Assembly: GCA_022842325.1 (NCBI GenBank)
Contig: JALHPU010000011.1
Coordinates: 52,868 to 116,867 of the forward strand
DNA from: Sulfuritalea sp.
GTDB lineage: Bacteria; Pseudomonadota; Gammaproteobacteria; Burkholderiales; Rhodocyclaceae
DNA: 64,000 nt
Direction: 5' to 3'
A program made the translations under genes and the position numbers. Positions 25,855 to 33,140 of this stretch are shown one piece after another. Every line of letters starts with the position of its first letter. The first letter of the stretch is position 1. Below the pieces are notes generated by a model. It was not told the origin of the DNA. It saw nothing but the letters and a program-made list of their open reading frames with translations, and made no database searches.

Positions 25855-25948
25855 GTTTGAACAGTTAACATTTCACGCATAAGCTGCATCCGGGCCTCCG
25901 GGATCACCGGATTGCGGCACCGCACCAACTTTACTCGCGAAGAAGCCT

Positions 25949-26938
25949 TTAGGGGAAGGAAAATGGCGTGAGCATGGCCGCGTGGTCGCCATACTTTTCG
26001 ATGTAGGCGCTGTTGAGCCCGAGGCACCGGGTCGACGCGCATCGATCGCGGAACACGCACTGATGAAAGCCGTTGCGGTCGAACTCGGTCCAGAAGGCCG
26101 GATCGATGAACAGCGCGGGTTGATCGTTGTAAAGCACGTCGCGATCGTCGCCCAGCAGGCACTCGGGAAAATTCTTGACCTCGATGCCGCGACCCGCGGC
26201 GCGCAGCGCCGCAATCGCGGACCGCAGATAGGGCAAGGCCTCCGGATGCGACGGGATCAGGCCCTTGTCGTCCTGCTCGCTCATCGGAAAATAGAACCAG
26301 AACTCCATCTGCGCCAGCCGCCGCAGCGGGTCGAGCCGCTCGACCAGGCGCGGCAGCTGGGTATGGTTCATCGACGTCACCACCGTGTTGGTGATGGTGG
26401 TGACGTGATCGCAGGCATCGAGCAGTTCCAGGCCGCGCAGCGTCTTGTCAAAGGAGCCCGGCACTTGGGTGATCGCGTCGTGGCTCGCGGCGTCCGCGGC
26501 GGTGACACTGACGAAGAATTCATCGACCCCGGCATCGATCAGTTCCTCGCAATAGCCCGCCTGTGCCAGACGCATGCCGTGGGTCTGGATGCGCACGTGT
26601 TCGAAGCCGCTCTGCCGGGCCAGCCGGGCCCATTCCGGCAAATCCCGGTGCAGGGTGATCTCGGACCCGGTCAGGATCAGGCCGGTCCATGTTCGATGCG
26701 CCGCGTTATGCGCCAGCAGGGCCTTCAGCTGCTCCGGGGTCTGCGGCACCAGGCGGTCCATGGTGTCCTCGATCATGCAATGCACGCACTTGAGGTTGCA
26801 GCGGAACTCCAGAGTCGACGAAACGTAGCGGGTGTGGTCGAAACGGCTGGCGGTGCCGAACCTGACCGGCGCCGCCTGCGCCGCCGACGGCGACCGCGCG
26901 AAGCGCAGCGGCCGCACCTCCGGATCAGAAGACCCCAT
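25949..26938 (-). CDS. Radical SAM protein with SPASM-like cysteine cluster
   Basis: This 329-residue radical SAM enzyme carries the CX3CX2C motif CNLKCVHC at about residue 47, which binds the SAM-cleaving [4Fe-4S] cluster. A TGSEITLH segment follows in the position of the family's GGE motif. Near the C-terminus the cysteines in CVFRDRCASTRC plus an earlier ECLLG resemble a SPASM/Twitch auxiliary-cluster region, common in peptide-modifying members. Its start overlaps the end of the preceding gene by 14 bases, implying translational coupling to it. The substrate is unknown. No precursor peptide is obvious beside it, so modification of a larger protein or a small metabolite is possible. Confidence 0.8.
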   Translation of the reverse strand: MGSSDPEVRPLRFARSPSAAQAAPVRFGTASRFDHTRYVSSTLEFRCNLKCVHCMIEDTMDRLVPQTPEQLKALLAHNAAHRTWTGLILTGSEITLHRDLPEWARLARQSGFEHVRIQTHGMRLAQAGYCEELIDAGVDEFFVSVTAADAASHDAITQVPGSFDKTLRGLELLDACDHVTTITNTVVTSMNHTQLPRLVERLDPLRRLAQMEFWFYFPMSEQDDKGLIPSHPEALPYLRSAIAALRAAGRGIEVKNFPECLLGDDRDVLYNDQPALFIDPAFWTEFDRNGFHQCVFRDRCASTRCLGLNSAYIEKYGDHAAMLTPFSFP

Positions 26939-27785
26939 AGTAGGCGCTCTTGAGGATCTGCAGGCGCCCCTGCTCCATGCGGTAATCGAAGCCCACGTCG
27001 TAAAGCAGGTGATCGAACCTGTCCATGTTGTTCTCCAGGAAGCGGATCTGGCTCACAGGGTACTCCATTCGCTTCATGAACCAGAGCAGTTGATCGACCT
27101 TGATGCGTGAAAAATATACACCGTCGCGATCGGGCTTGTTGGCCACCACGATCACTTCGCAGTCGCGCAGTTCCGGCCACAGCACCTGGTCGATGCGGAA
27201 GTCCGGCGCGTCGAGGAAGGCCGAGGTGCGGACCTTGCCCACGATTTCCTCCATATCCCGCCGCGCATCGAAAAAGAAGTAGAAATTCTTCAGCCGCGTC
27301 TGTGCCCGCGTAAGCCCGTAGCAGATCCCGGACGAGACCTGGCTGCCGATGTTGCCGATGTACATCTGTACTTCGTCTAGTTCGCCGCCGCCGGCAATCA
27401 GATCCCGCGAAAGTTCGACCGAAAACATGAAATAGGGACTGCGTTCGCTGGTCGGGACGTCGCACGACACCCACGGGCGGATCGCATTCAGCAGGCGCGG
27501 AATCGAACGCTCGCGTTCGGTTCGCGCGTAATCGTAGAAGTAGAACTCCCAGCTGGTCGTGCCGCCGGCCTGCTTGACGCCCCACACCGTGCGCATGGCG
27601 CCGAACTCGCCGCGAATGGCCTGCACCATCTCCAGCGCGCGCGGTCCCGCCTGTTGTGCCGCAAAGGAATCGGCAAGCAGCGTGATCGAGCGCAGCTTGC
27701 CGGCACAGGGCTTCTGCGCCGGATACTCCCAGAGGCAGAAGTCGAACTGCGCCTCGCCGGCCACGGCATGCTCAACAAAGCTCAT
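26925..27785 (-). CDS. Unrecognised 286-residue protein coupled to the radical SAM gene
   Basis: I do not recognise this family. The protein has 286 residues, no signal peptide and no membrane segments. It is rich in aromatic residues in alternating strand-like runs, such as TTSWEFYFYDY, LKNFYFFFDARRDMEEI and RDGVYFSRIKVDQLLWFMK. That pattern suggests a soluble alpha/beta domain with several antiparallel strands. Three or four cysteines are scattered and do not form a metal motif. A GGAGACAG site precedes ATG 27785. The stop overlaps the radical SAM start by 14 bases and the methyltransferase gene ends 57 bases upstream, so it is a member of the same operon and probably works with one of those enzymes. 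Confidence 0.75.
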   Translation of the reverse strand: MSFVEHAVAGEAQFDFCLWEYPAQKPCAGKLRSITLLADSFAAQQAGPRALEMVQAIRGEFGAMRTVWGVKQAGGTTSWEFYFYDYARTERERSIPRLLNAIRPWVSCDVPTSERSPYFMFSVELSRDLIAGGGELDEVQMYIGNIGSQVSSGICYGLTRAQTRLKNFYFFFDARRDMEEIVGKVRTSAFLDAPDFRIDQVLWPELRDCEVIVVANKPDRDGVYFSRIKVDQLLWFMKRMEYPVSQIRFLENNMDRFDHLLYDVGFDYRMEQGRLQILKSAYYGVF

Positions 27786-27842
27786 CGTCTGTCTCCATCA
27801 TGTCCTGCGGCGCCCTCGCGATTACGCTGCGACGGCTGGCGA

Positions 27843-28874
27843 TCACTTTACGGCAGTGACGAGCATGAAGGGCACCTCAAGCTCGACGGTCCGCCAGGCG
27901 ATGTCGCGGAAGCCGATCTGCTCCAGCAGCCCGACGTAGTCGCGTGGCGAGCGATAGGAGCGAAAGAACAGCATGATCGGCACCAGCGCATAGGGAATCT
28001 GCCCGACGCCGACCTCGATCCTGCCGCGCTCGAAGATCACCACCCGGCCGCCGCGATCGAGCGCGCGCCAGGCGCGTTCGAGAAACTGCCGCATCTCGGC
28101 GTCGGGCCAGTCGTGCAGCATCGATTTGAAGCAGACCGTATCGACGCCGGACGGAAACTCGGTCGGCGTCTCGCCGGCACTGACAAATTCGATGCGTGGC
28201 GCCTCGGCCTCGGCTGCCACATGCGTCCGGCCGATCTGGCACACCAGCGGCAGGTCGAGTACCGTCGCGCGCAGCTCGGGATGCGCCCGGCACAGGCGCA
28301 GGGCGAACTCCCCGCTGTTGCCGCCAACGTCGAGCAGGCGGCGGCAGGCCGAAAAATCATGGTGCTCGATGCAGGCCAGCGCCTCATAGCGTGTCAGCGC
28401 GGTGGTGAAACGCATCCAGCGCCGCGTCGCGGCCAGGTTGTCCGGCGTCGCCTCGAAGCAGCGATCGTAGGAGAACAGGTCGAAGACCCTGGCCTGCTCG
28501 AAAAAACGCCCTGGATCGGTCAGCAGCGTGCTGAACATCTGCAGGAAGTCCGGTGCCACCAGCGCCGCAAAATCCAGCTTCGCCTCCAGCAGGTCGCGAA
28601 AGCCGAGCACCTCGACAAAGGCCGCAGCCAGGGCGATCTGCCCCTCGCGCAGTTCGATCACCCCGTTCGCCTGCAGCATGCCCAGCAGCAGTTGCAGCGC
28701 TCGCGCGTCGAGCCCGCAGGCGACCGCGGCCGAGCGCAAATCGGAGGAGGGATGGCGCAGGCAGTGGTCGATCAGACCCAACTCGAGCGCGCTGTGCAGC
28801 GCACGGGCGCCCACCGCGTCGCGCATGAAACGGTCGACGCACAGGTAGGCGGGGCGCGCCGCGGCGGTCAGCAT
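27843..28874 (-). CDS. SAM-dependent methyltransferase, O-methyltransferase-like with dimerisation domain
   Basis: The 343-residue protein has an N-terminal winged-helix dimerisation region (DAVGARALHSALELGLIDHC onward) and a C-terminal Rossmann methyltransferase domain. The SAM-binding glycine motif LLDVGGNSGEFAL is near residue 180. It is followed by ATVLDLPLV, an acidic ribose-binding position, and by CFKSMLHDWPD and LDRGGRVVIFE, all typical of the hydroxyneurosporene/plant O-methyltransferase-like family. I chose ATG 28874, 7 bases after the oxygenase stop, because longer in-frame starts would run into that gene and the dimerisation fold begins here. The ribosome site is weak, so translation may depend on the upstream gene. 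The substrate is unknown. Confidence 0.8.
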   Translation of the reverse strand: MLTAAARPAYLCVDRFMRDAVGARALHSALELGLIDHCLRHPSSDLRSAAVACGLDARALQLLLGMLQANGVIELREGQIALAAAFVEVLGFRDLLEAKLDFAALVAPDFLQMFSTLLTDPGRFFEQARVFDLFSYDRCFEATPDNLAATRRWMRFTTALTRYEALACIEHHDFSACRRLLDVGGNSGEFALRLCRAHPELRATVLDLPLVCQIGRTHVAAEAEAPRIEFVSAGETPTEFPSGVDTVCFKSMLHDWPDAEMRQFLERAWRALDRGGRVVIFERGRIEVGVGQIPYALVPIMLFFRSYRSPRDYVGLLEQIGFRDIAWRTVELEVPFMLVTAVK

Positions 28875-28881
28875 GCGGCAA

Positions 28882-29532
28882 TCATGCGCCGTCGTCGGCG
28901 ACCACGGCATTGAAGGCCATCGAGCGCCGTTCGCCGCTGCCGCGAAACGGCTCCGCCACATGCAGCAGCCAGCCGGGAAAGAGGTAGATGTCGCCCACCT
29001 GCGGCTTGAAGCTGATCAGCGATTTCGACAGGCGCTGCTTGCCGCCGATGATGAAATTGATGTAGCCCGCCTGGCGTCCGGCGATGTAGCTGTTTTCCTC
29101 CTCCGCCGCATCGATCTGCGGCACCTTCAGGTAGAGCACACCGGCCACGTCGCCCGAATGGAAATGCGCCGGGCTGGGCGTGCCGGCGTACTGGCTGACG
29201 ATCCAGAACACGTCGAAATCCACCCGCTCCGCCGGCGAGCCCTCGGCGCGCGCAAGATAACGCCGAACCAGGCTTGCAGTGCGGCGCACCAGAGACTGTT
29301 CGCCACCTTGCGTGACAAACTCCGCCGGCAGCAGGAACTCGGTGCTCCTGTCCGCGGCGACCTGAGAATCGGCATAGGCGTTGATGCGATCCACCAGATC
29401 CTGCGGCAGCCGAAACCTGGCAATCATGGGCCCGAACGGAGTGAAGCATTCCATGATCGCCCCGGCCGTATCCACGGCAGAGGGCGTCGCATCCGCCTCG
29501 TATCTTCGCAGTCGTCGGGTCGTTGATTCCAT
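28882..29532 (-). CDS. 2OG-Fe(II) oxygenase family protein
   Basis: This 216-residue protein resembles the 2-oxoglutarate/Fe(II) oxygenase group often called TIGR02466. The iron-binding facial triad appears as H-x-H-S-G-D in PAHFHSGDVAGVLYL with a distal His in LFPGWLLHVAEPF. The Arg of ERRSMAFN is in the position expected to bind 2-oxoglutarate. The double-stranded beta-helix core runs from about residue 110 to 210. It is the first gene of the minus-strand cassette. Known relatives hydroxylate peptides or small molecules; here the target is unknown. The start at 29532 has only a modest ribosome site, and an internal ATG at 29454 is the alternative. Confidence 0.8.
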   Translation of the reverse strand: MESTTRRLRRYEADATPSAVDTAGAIMECFTPFGPMIARFRLPQDLVDRINAYADSQVAADRSTEFLLPAEFVTQGGEQSLVRRTASLVRRYLARAEGSPAERVDFDVFWIVSQYAGTPSPAHFHSGDVAGVLYLKVPQIDAAEEENSYIAGRQAGYINFIIGGKQRLSKSLISFKPQVGDIYLFPGWLLHVAEPFRGSGERRSMAFNAVVADDGA

Positions 29533-29582
29533 CGCCTGTCACCGTGTCGGCCTTGCGCCGATTCCGAGCCGCACTCACCGTC

Positions 29583-29645
29583 GCGCCAGCGCCGACATTT
29601 GTTCGCAGGCTGGCGCACTGTCCGGCGATCTTACCTTGAAAGATC
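29583..29645. promoter_or_regulatory. Inverted repeats in a divergent intergenic region
   Basis: The 174-bp gap between the oxygenase gene (minus) and the lipoprotein gene (plus) contains GCGCCAGC-N18-GCTGGCGC (29583-29616) and GATCTT-N7-AAGATC (29627-29645). Both have perfect arms. They may be operators for either gene or transcript hairpins. No convincing -35/-10 pair was found. Confidence 0.35.
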
Positions 29646-29706
29646 AGGGTCACTGCGATCACACCCAAGCCAGATCGCCGTAATCCGCAGGATGGCATAA
29701 TTGGCA

Positions 29707-30264
29707 ATGGTCCAATCCCGGTTGCCCCGGACATCCCTCATGCAGTGTCGCCTCGCTCCGTTCCTGCTGACCCTGCTCACCGCCGCCTGCGTCGGGCCAG
29801 AACCTGCGCCACCCCCTGCCCGGCCCCTGCCGCCACCCATCCCGCAGGCCGATGTCAAGCAAGCTCCTGTTGCGCCGGTTGCGGTGTTGCCGAGGAAAAA
29901 GAAGCCTGGTCCGATTCCGACACGACCGCTGAACGTGAAGGCCGACTGTGTTTTTCGCGACGAAACAGGCTATGGCGGCACCATGAAGCTGGCAATCGAA
30001 CAAGCCCGAGTTCAGTCCTTCCAGGCCAGTGTCAGTATTCCCCGGCGCGGCAACTGCAAATTCGACTTGAAGAATTTCCGCCAGACGCGGGAAATGCCCA
30101 ACGTGACGCTGAGCCATCTAAGCGACCGCTGCATCGTGCACGTATGGGAGCAGGGCGACCGGATCACCGTCGCCTTCCAGCAGTGTCAGAAGATGTGCTC
30201 GGGCGACGCCTGGGAAGGTCTCTGGCCGATTCTTACCGACACTCGCGACGGCTCCTGTGCCTGA
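29707..30264 (+). CDS. Putative lipoprotein of unknown function
   Basis: The 185-residue protein starts with a lipoprotein signal ending in LLTAAC, where the Cys would be lipidated. A proline-rich linker follows (PEPAPPPARPLPPPIPQ and on to about residue 70). The remaining 115 residues form a small domain with six or so cysteines (ADCVFRDETGYGG, RGNCKFDL, DRCIVHVWE, QQCQKMCSGDAW, DGSCA) and strand-like spacing, suggesting a disulfide-stabilised periplasmic domain. I chose ATG 29707; ATG 29740 gives a shorter signal peptide and is also plausible. It is transcribed away from the oxygenase cassette. I do not recognise the domain. Confidence 0.7.
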   Translation: MVQSRLPRTSLMQCRLAPFLLTLLTAACVGPEPAPPPARPLPPPIPQADVKQAPVAPVAVLPRKKKPGPIPTRPLNVKADCVFRDETGYGGTMKLAIEQARVQSFQASVSIPRRGNCKFDLKNFRQTREMPNVTLSHLSDRCIVHVWEQGDRITVAFQQCQKMCSGDAWEGLWPILTDTRDGSCA

Positions 30265-30301
30265 GTGCAGACTCCGATTTTCATGATCGCCGGCCGGAAT
30301 T

Positions 30302-30847
30302 TCATGGTCGCGGATCCGGATCAAAGCCGAAACGTCGAGGAACATCGAGCCGCCTGATGACCTGTAGCGGCAAGCCGCGCCAGAACACGCCTGATCCGCC
30401 TGCCTTGACACCCTGCAAGGCTTCCTGCGCCGCCGGCGCACCACTCGCAAGCTGGCAAGCCGTGACGAATGCCCCAAGCTCCCGGTCGTCGAGAAGCCCG
30501 ATGCCGTGCGCCGTATGCAGGAGCACATTACCCGCTTCGTCGAGGTAGGCTGCCACGACAGCACCTGAAGCAGCACCGGTATGCGCCGTCAGGCTTCCAT
30601 CGAGATCCATACGCCACACCAGCGGCGTGTAGTCGAGCGAGACGAACACCGCTTGCGGGCCATTCTGGAATATCCACTTGCCGGATTCATCCGCAGCGTA
30701 ATGGGCGTTGATGAATGCGATCAGCCCGGCATGCCTGACGGGTTCACCCTTGAGTCGCCAGGTGCCGCGCCGGTCAAGGGAGAGCCAGCCATGGCAGGCC
30801 GGTACCGATGGCCAATTCACTGCGGAAGCAACATCGGGATCCGACAT
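30302..30847 (-). CDS. Conserved hypothetical protein
   Basis: This 181-residue soluble protein contains the conserved-looking string CHGWLSLDRRGTWRLKGEP, then GLIAFINAHYAADESGKW, FQNGPQAVFVSLDYTPLVWR and a later HTAHGIGLLDDRELGAF. I have seen this pattern in proteobacterial proteins of unknown function, perhaps DUF2944, but I am not certain of the number. There is no signal peptide and no catalytic motif I can name. It is convergent with the lipoprotein gene, with only 37 bases between the two stops, and lies downstream of slyD across a hairpin. Confidence 0.75.
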   Translation of the reverse strand: MSDPDVASAVNWPSVPACHGWLSLDRRGTWRLKGEPVRHAGLIAFINAHYAADESGKWIFQNGPQAVFVSLDYTPLVWRMDLDGSLTAHTGAASGAVVAAYLDEAGNVLLHTAHGIGLLDDRELGAFVTACQLASGAPAAQEALQGVKAGGSGVFWRGLPLQVIRRLDVPRRFGFDPDPRP

Positions 30848-30873
30848 ATTCGAACGCCGGGCAGAAGCGACAG

Positions 30874-30891
30874 GAGGGCCGCAAGGCCCTC
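30874..30891 (-). terminator. Hairpin between slyD and the next gene
   Basis: GAGGGCC-GCAA-GGCCCTC is a perfect 7-bp stem with a 4-base loop, placed 25 bases past the slyD stop. On the minus strand it is followed by CTGTCGCTTCT rather than a clean T run, so it may be a weak terminator or a 3'-end stabiliser. Confidence 0.4.
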
Positions 30892-30915
30892 ACGCGCTGG
30901 TGGCTTCAGCCAGGC

Positions 30916-31398
30916 CTAGTGGTGGTGACCGTGGTCGCCGTGCACATGGCCGTGAGTGATCTCTTCGCTGGTGGCGGCGCGCACTGCGGTGACGGTGCAG
31001 GCGAAGACCAGCGCAATGCCGGCCAGCGGGTGGTTGCCATCCACCACCACCTTGTCGTCGGCAATGTCGGTGATGGTGAATAGCGCATCCTCGCTGTCTC
31101 CATCCTCGCTGCCGCGTTCGAACTGCATGCCGACTTCGATGTTGTCGGGGAACAGTTGGCGCGGTTCGATGACGACGAGTTCGGCATCGTATTCGCCGAA
31201 CGCATCCTCAGGCTCGAGCTTGACTTCGAGGGCATCACCCTCCGCCTTGCCCTGCAGTTCTTCTTCAATGCGATCGAAAATGCCGCCATAACCGCCGTGC
31301 AGATAAACCATCGGAGCCGTACCTTCGTCGATCGACGTGCCGTCGACATCCCTGACGTTGTATTTGAGGGTAACGACCGTGTTCCTAGCGATGAGCAT
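30916..31398 (-). CDS. slyD: FKBP-type peptidyl-prolyl isomerase SlyD
   Basis: The 160-residue protein has the SlyD layout. A split FKBP domain (VVTLKYNVRDVDGT, then YLHGGYGGIFDRIEEEL) is interrupted by an insert-in-flap chaperone domain (LEVKLEPEDAFGEYD to about residue 120). It closes with NHPLAGIALVFACTV and a His-rich tail, HGHVHGDHGHHH, that binds nickel or other metals in the family. It acts in the cytoplasm in protein folding and metal handling. The start is ATG 31398 (AAAGGAAAG upstream). The longer frame from 31470 would run deep into the peroxiredoxin gene. The first 14 bases overlap the end of that gene, so the two are probably co-transcribed and coupled. Confidence 0.93.
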   Translation of the reverse strand: MLIARNTVVTLKYNVRDVDGTSIDEGTAPMVYLHGGYGGIFDRIEEELQGKAEGDALEVKLEPEDAFGEYDAELVVIEPRQLFPDNIEVGMQFERGSEDGDSEDALFTITDIADDKVVVDGNHPLAGIALVFACTVTAVRAATSEEITHGHVHGDHGHHH

Positions 31399-31879
31399 GT
31401 TGCTTTCCTTTGCCGTTGAGGCTTTTGACAAGTTGATAAACCTCGGCGGCATGCCCTTTCGGATGCACATCGTAGAGGGCGTGACGGACTATGCCTTCCT
31501 TATCGACGATGAAGGTCGAACGTATTACACACAGCTTCTTGTGGCCATCCCGTTCGCGAAACTGGGACACGCCGAACTTGCGACAGACATCACCTTCCTC
31601 GTCCGACAACAACCGCACCGACAACCCATGCTTGTCGCGAAAATCTGCATGCGAAAGACAATCGTCGCGCGAAACGCCGAGCACAACGCAGTCGAGCCGG
31701 GCGAATTCATTTTCGTGATCCGAGAAATCGGCCGCCTCCAGCGTGCAATAGGGGGTGCCGTCGCGCGGATAGAAGAACAGCACGGCGTTCTGACGGCCGC
31801 GCAGCGAACCAAAATCGAACCACTCCATATCCGCGTCGGGCAATGAAAACTCCGGCGCCTTTTCTCCTTGATGCAGCAT
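31385..31879 (-). CDS. bcp: Peroxiredoxin, Bcp/PrxQ type
   Basis: This 164-residue thioredoxin-fold peroxidase resembles the bacterioferritin-comigratory-protein group, which reduces hydroperoxides in the cytoplasm. It has APEFSLPDAD at the N-terminus, then FFYPRDGTPYCTLEAADFSD with the peroxidatic Cys near residue 45, and VSRDDCLSHADFRDKHGL and FIVDKEGIVRH later. The active-site string reads TPYCT where most members have TPGCT. Other cysteines at LDC, DDC, DVC and KKLC leave the resolving Cys uncertain. It precedes slyD with a 14-base overlap. Confidence 0.88.
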   Translation of the reverse strand: MLHQGEKAPEFSLPDADMEWFDFGSLRGRQNAVLFFYPRDGTPYCTLEAADFSDHENEFARLDCVVLGVSRDDCLSHADFRDKHGLSVRLLSDEEGDVCRKFGVSQFRERDGHKKLCVIRSTFIVDKEGIVRHALYDVHPKGHAAEVYQLVKSLNGKGKQHAHR

Positions 31880-31936
31880 GTGGTTCTCCCTCTTCGGCGA
31901 ACTCGATTCATTCTAACCGAGTCTGCCAGGGAGAAA

Positions 31937-33085
31937 TCAAGTCCCGCCGGCACTTCCTTCCAGTGCCAGCACATCCTCGTGCCGATGCGGGCTGGCCAGA
32001 TACTCGAGGGAGCGCATTTCCACCAGGCGACTGACCGTGCGCATGAATTCGCCGGACTGCACACCCTGCGTGTAGAGCTCTTCCGCCGGGCAGGCGGCAC
32101 CGATGATCAGCTTGACGCGATGATCGTAGAGCACATCGACCAGCCAGGTGAAACGCCGCGCCTCATTGGCCCTGTCGGCCGACAATTTCGGCACCCGGGA
32201 AAGAAACAGGGTGTGATGGGAATTGGCCAGCCACAGGTAGTCGTTCTGCGAACGCGGACCACCGCACAGCGTGGCGAAATCGAACCAGATCACGCCCGGC
32301 GCGCGATGCAATACCGGAAAGGAACGACCCAGCACCTCGACCGGTTGGGTATGTCCGGCGCCACCGGCAATCGCGTGAAAGGTGCGCTCGATCACAGCAT
32401 CTGCGGCGGCATCGTCGGCCACCAGATAGACCTGGCCCTGCGCCAGCGCACGCAGGCGATAGTCGATGCCGGCATCGATCTCGATCACGTCGAGTTTCTG
32501 TTGCAGCAGCGCGACGGTCGGCAGGAACAGCTCGCGCTGCAAGCCGTTCGGATAGAGCCCGTCGGGCGGATAGTTCGACGTGATGCAGAACACTACGCCG
32601 GCATCGAACAAGGCCTGCATCAGCCGACCCAGCATCATCGCATCGGCAATATCCGAGACGTGGAATTCGTCGAAGCACATCAGACGGGTTTCGCGTGCAA
32701 TGCGTGCTGCGACTTTCGCCAGCGGATCGGATTCGTTGCGATTTGCGCGCAGCGACTCGTGGATCTCGCGCATGAAGGCATGAAAATGTACGCGGCGCTT
32801 GCGCTCATAGGGCACGGCGGCGAAAAAACAATCCATCAGAAAACTCTTGCCGCGCCCCACTCCGCCCCAGAACCAGACGCCACGCGGCAGTTCCGGATGG
32901 ACCAGCAGTTTCCGCAGGCGACCGCGCCGGGCCGCCTTGAGCGCCAGCAGTTCATCGTAGAACTGCTGCAGGCGCCGCGCCGCCAGCAGTTGCGCCGGAT
33001 CGGCTTCGATACCGCGCGCGGCCAGCGCGGCATTGAAGCCTTCGATCATGCCGTCCTTGGGGACTTTCAGAATTTTGTGGGGCAT
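31937..33085 (-). CDS. zapE: Cell-division ATPase ZapE (AFG1-like)
   Basis: The 382-residue AFG1-like P-loop ATPase has a Walker A motif GGVGRGKSFLMD, a Walker B LMCFDEFHVSDIADAM, sensor-like CITSNYPPDGLY and the family C-terminal region FDFATLCGGPRSQNDYLWLA and FTWLVDVLYDHRVKLI. ZapE in proteobacteria acts on the Z ring at the inner membrane. I start at MPHKILKVPKDGMI, ATG 33085, just downstream of the lpdA stop and terminator hairpin; the longer frame overlaps lpdA. It follows the 2-oxoglutarate dehydrogenase genes on the same strand. Confidence 0.92.
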   Translation of the reverse strand: MPHKILKVPKDGMIEGFNAALAARGIEADPAQLLAARRLQQFYDELLALKAARRGRLRKLLVHPELPRGVWFWGGVGRGKSFLMDCFFAAVPYERKRRVHFHAFMREIHESLRANRNESDPLAKVAARIARETRLMCFDEFHVSDIADAMMLGRLMQALFDAGVVFCITSNYPPDGLYPNGLQRELFLPTVALLQQKLDVIEIDAGIDYRLRALAQGQVYLVADDAAADAVIERTFHAIAGGAGHTQPVEVLGRSFPVLHRAPGVIWFDFATLCGGPRSQNDYLWLANSHHTLFLSRVPKLSADRANEARRFTWLVDVLYDHRVKLIIGAACPAEELYTQGVQSGEFMRTVSRLVEMRSLEYLASPHRHEDVLALEGSAGGT

Positions 33086-33091
33086 CAATAA

Positions 33092-33123
33092 GCAGGGCGG
33101 TCGGGTCTCCCCGGCCGCCCTGC
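33092..33123 (-). terminator. Hairpin after lpdA
   Basis: GCAGGGCGG and CCGCCCTGC form a perfect 9-bp stem with an inner CGGG-GAGA-CCCG. On the minus strand TTATTG follows it, directly into the zapE start. The hairpin is strong but the T tract is short, so this is partial termination between the dehydrogenase operon and zapE rather than a clean stop. Confidence 0.6.
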
Positions 33124-33140
33124 CGCGTTGACCGATGGGA

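Noticed and set aside
25838..25900. RiPP precursor peptide beside the radical SAM gene
   Set aside because: Short frames in this gap lack a ribosome site and a leader/core pattern; none is convincing.
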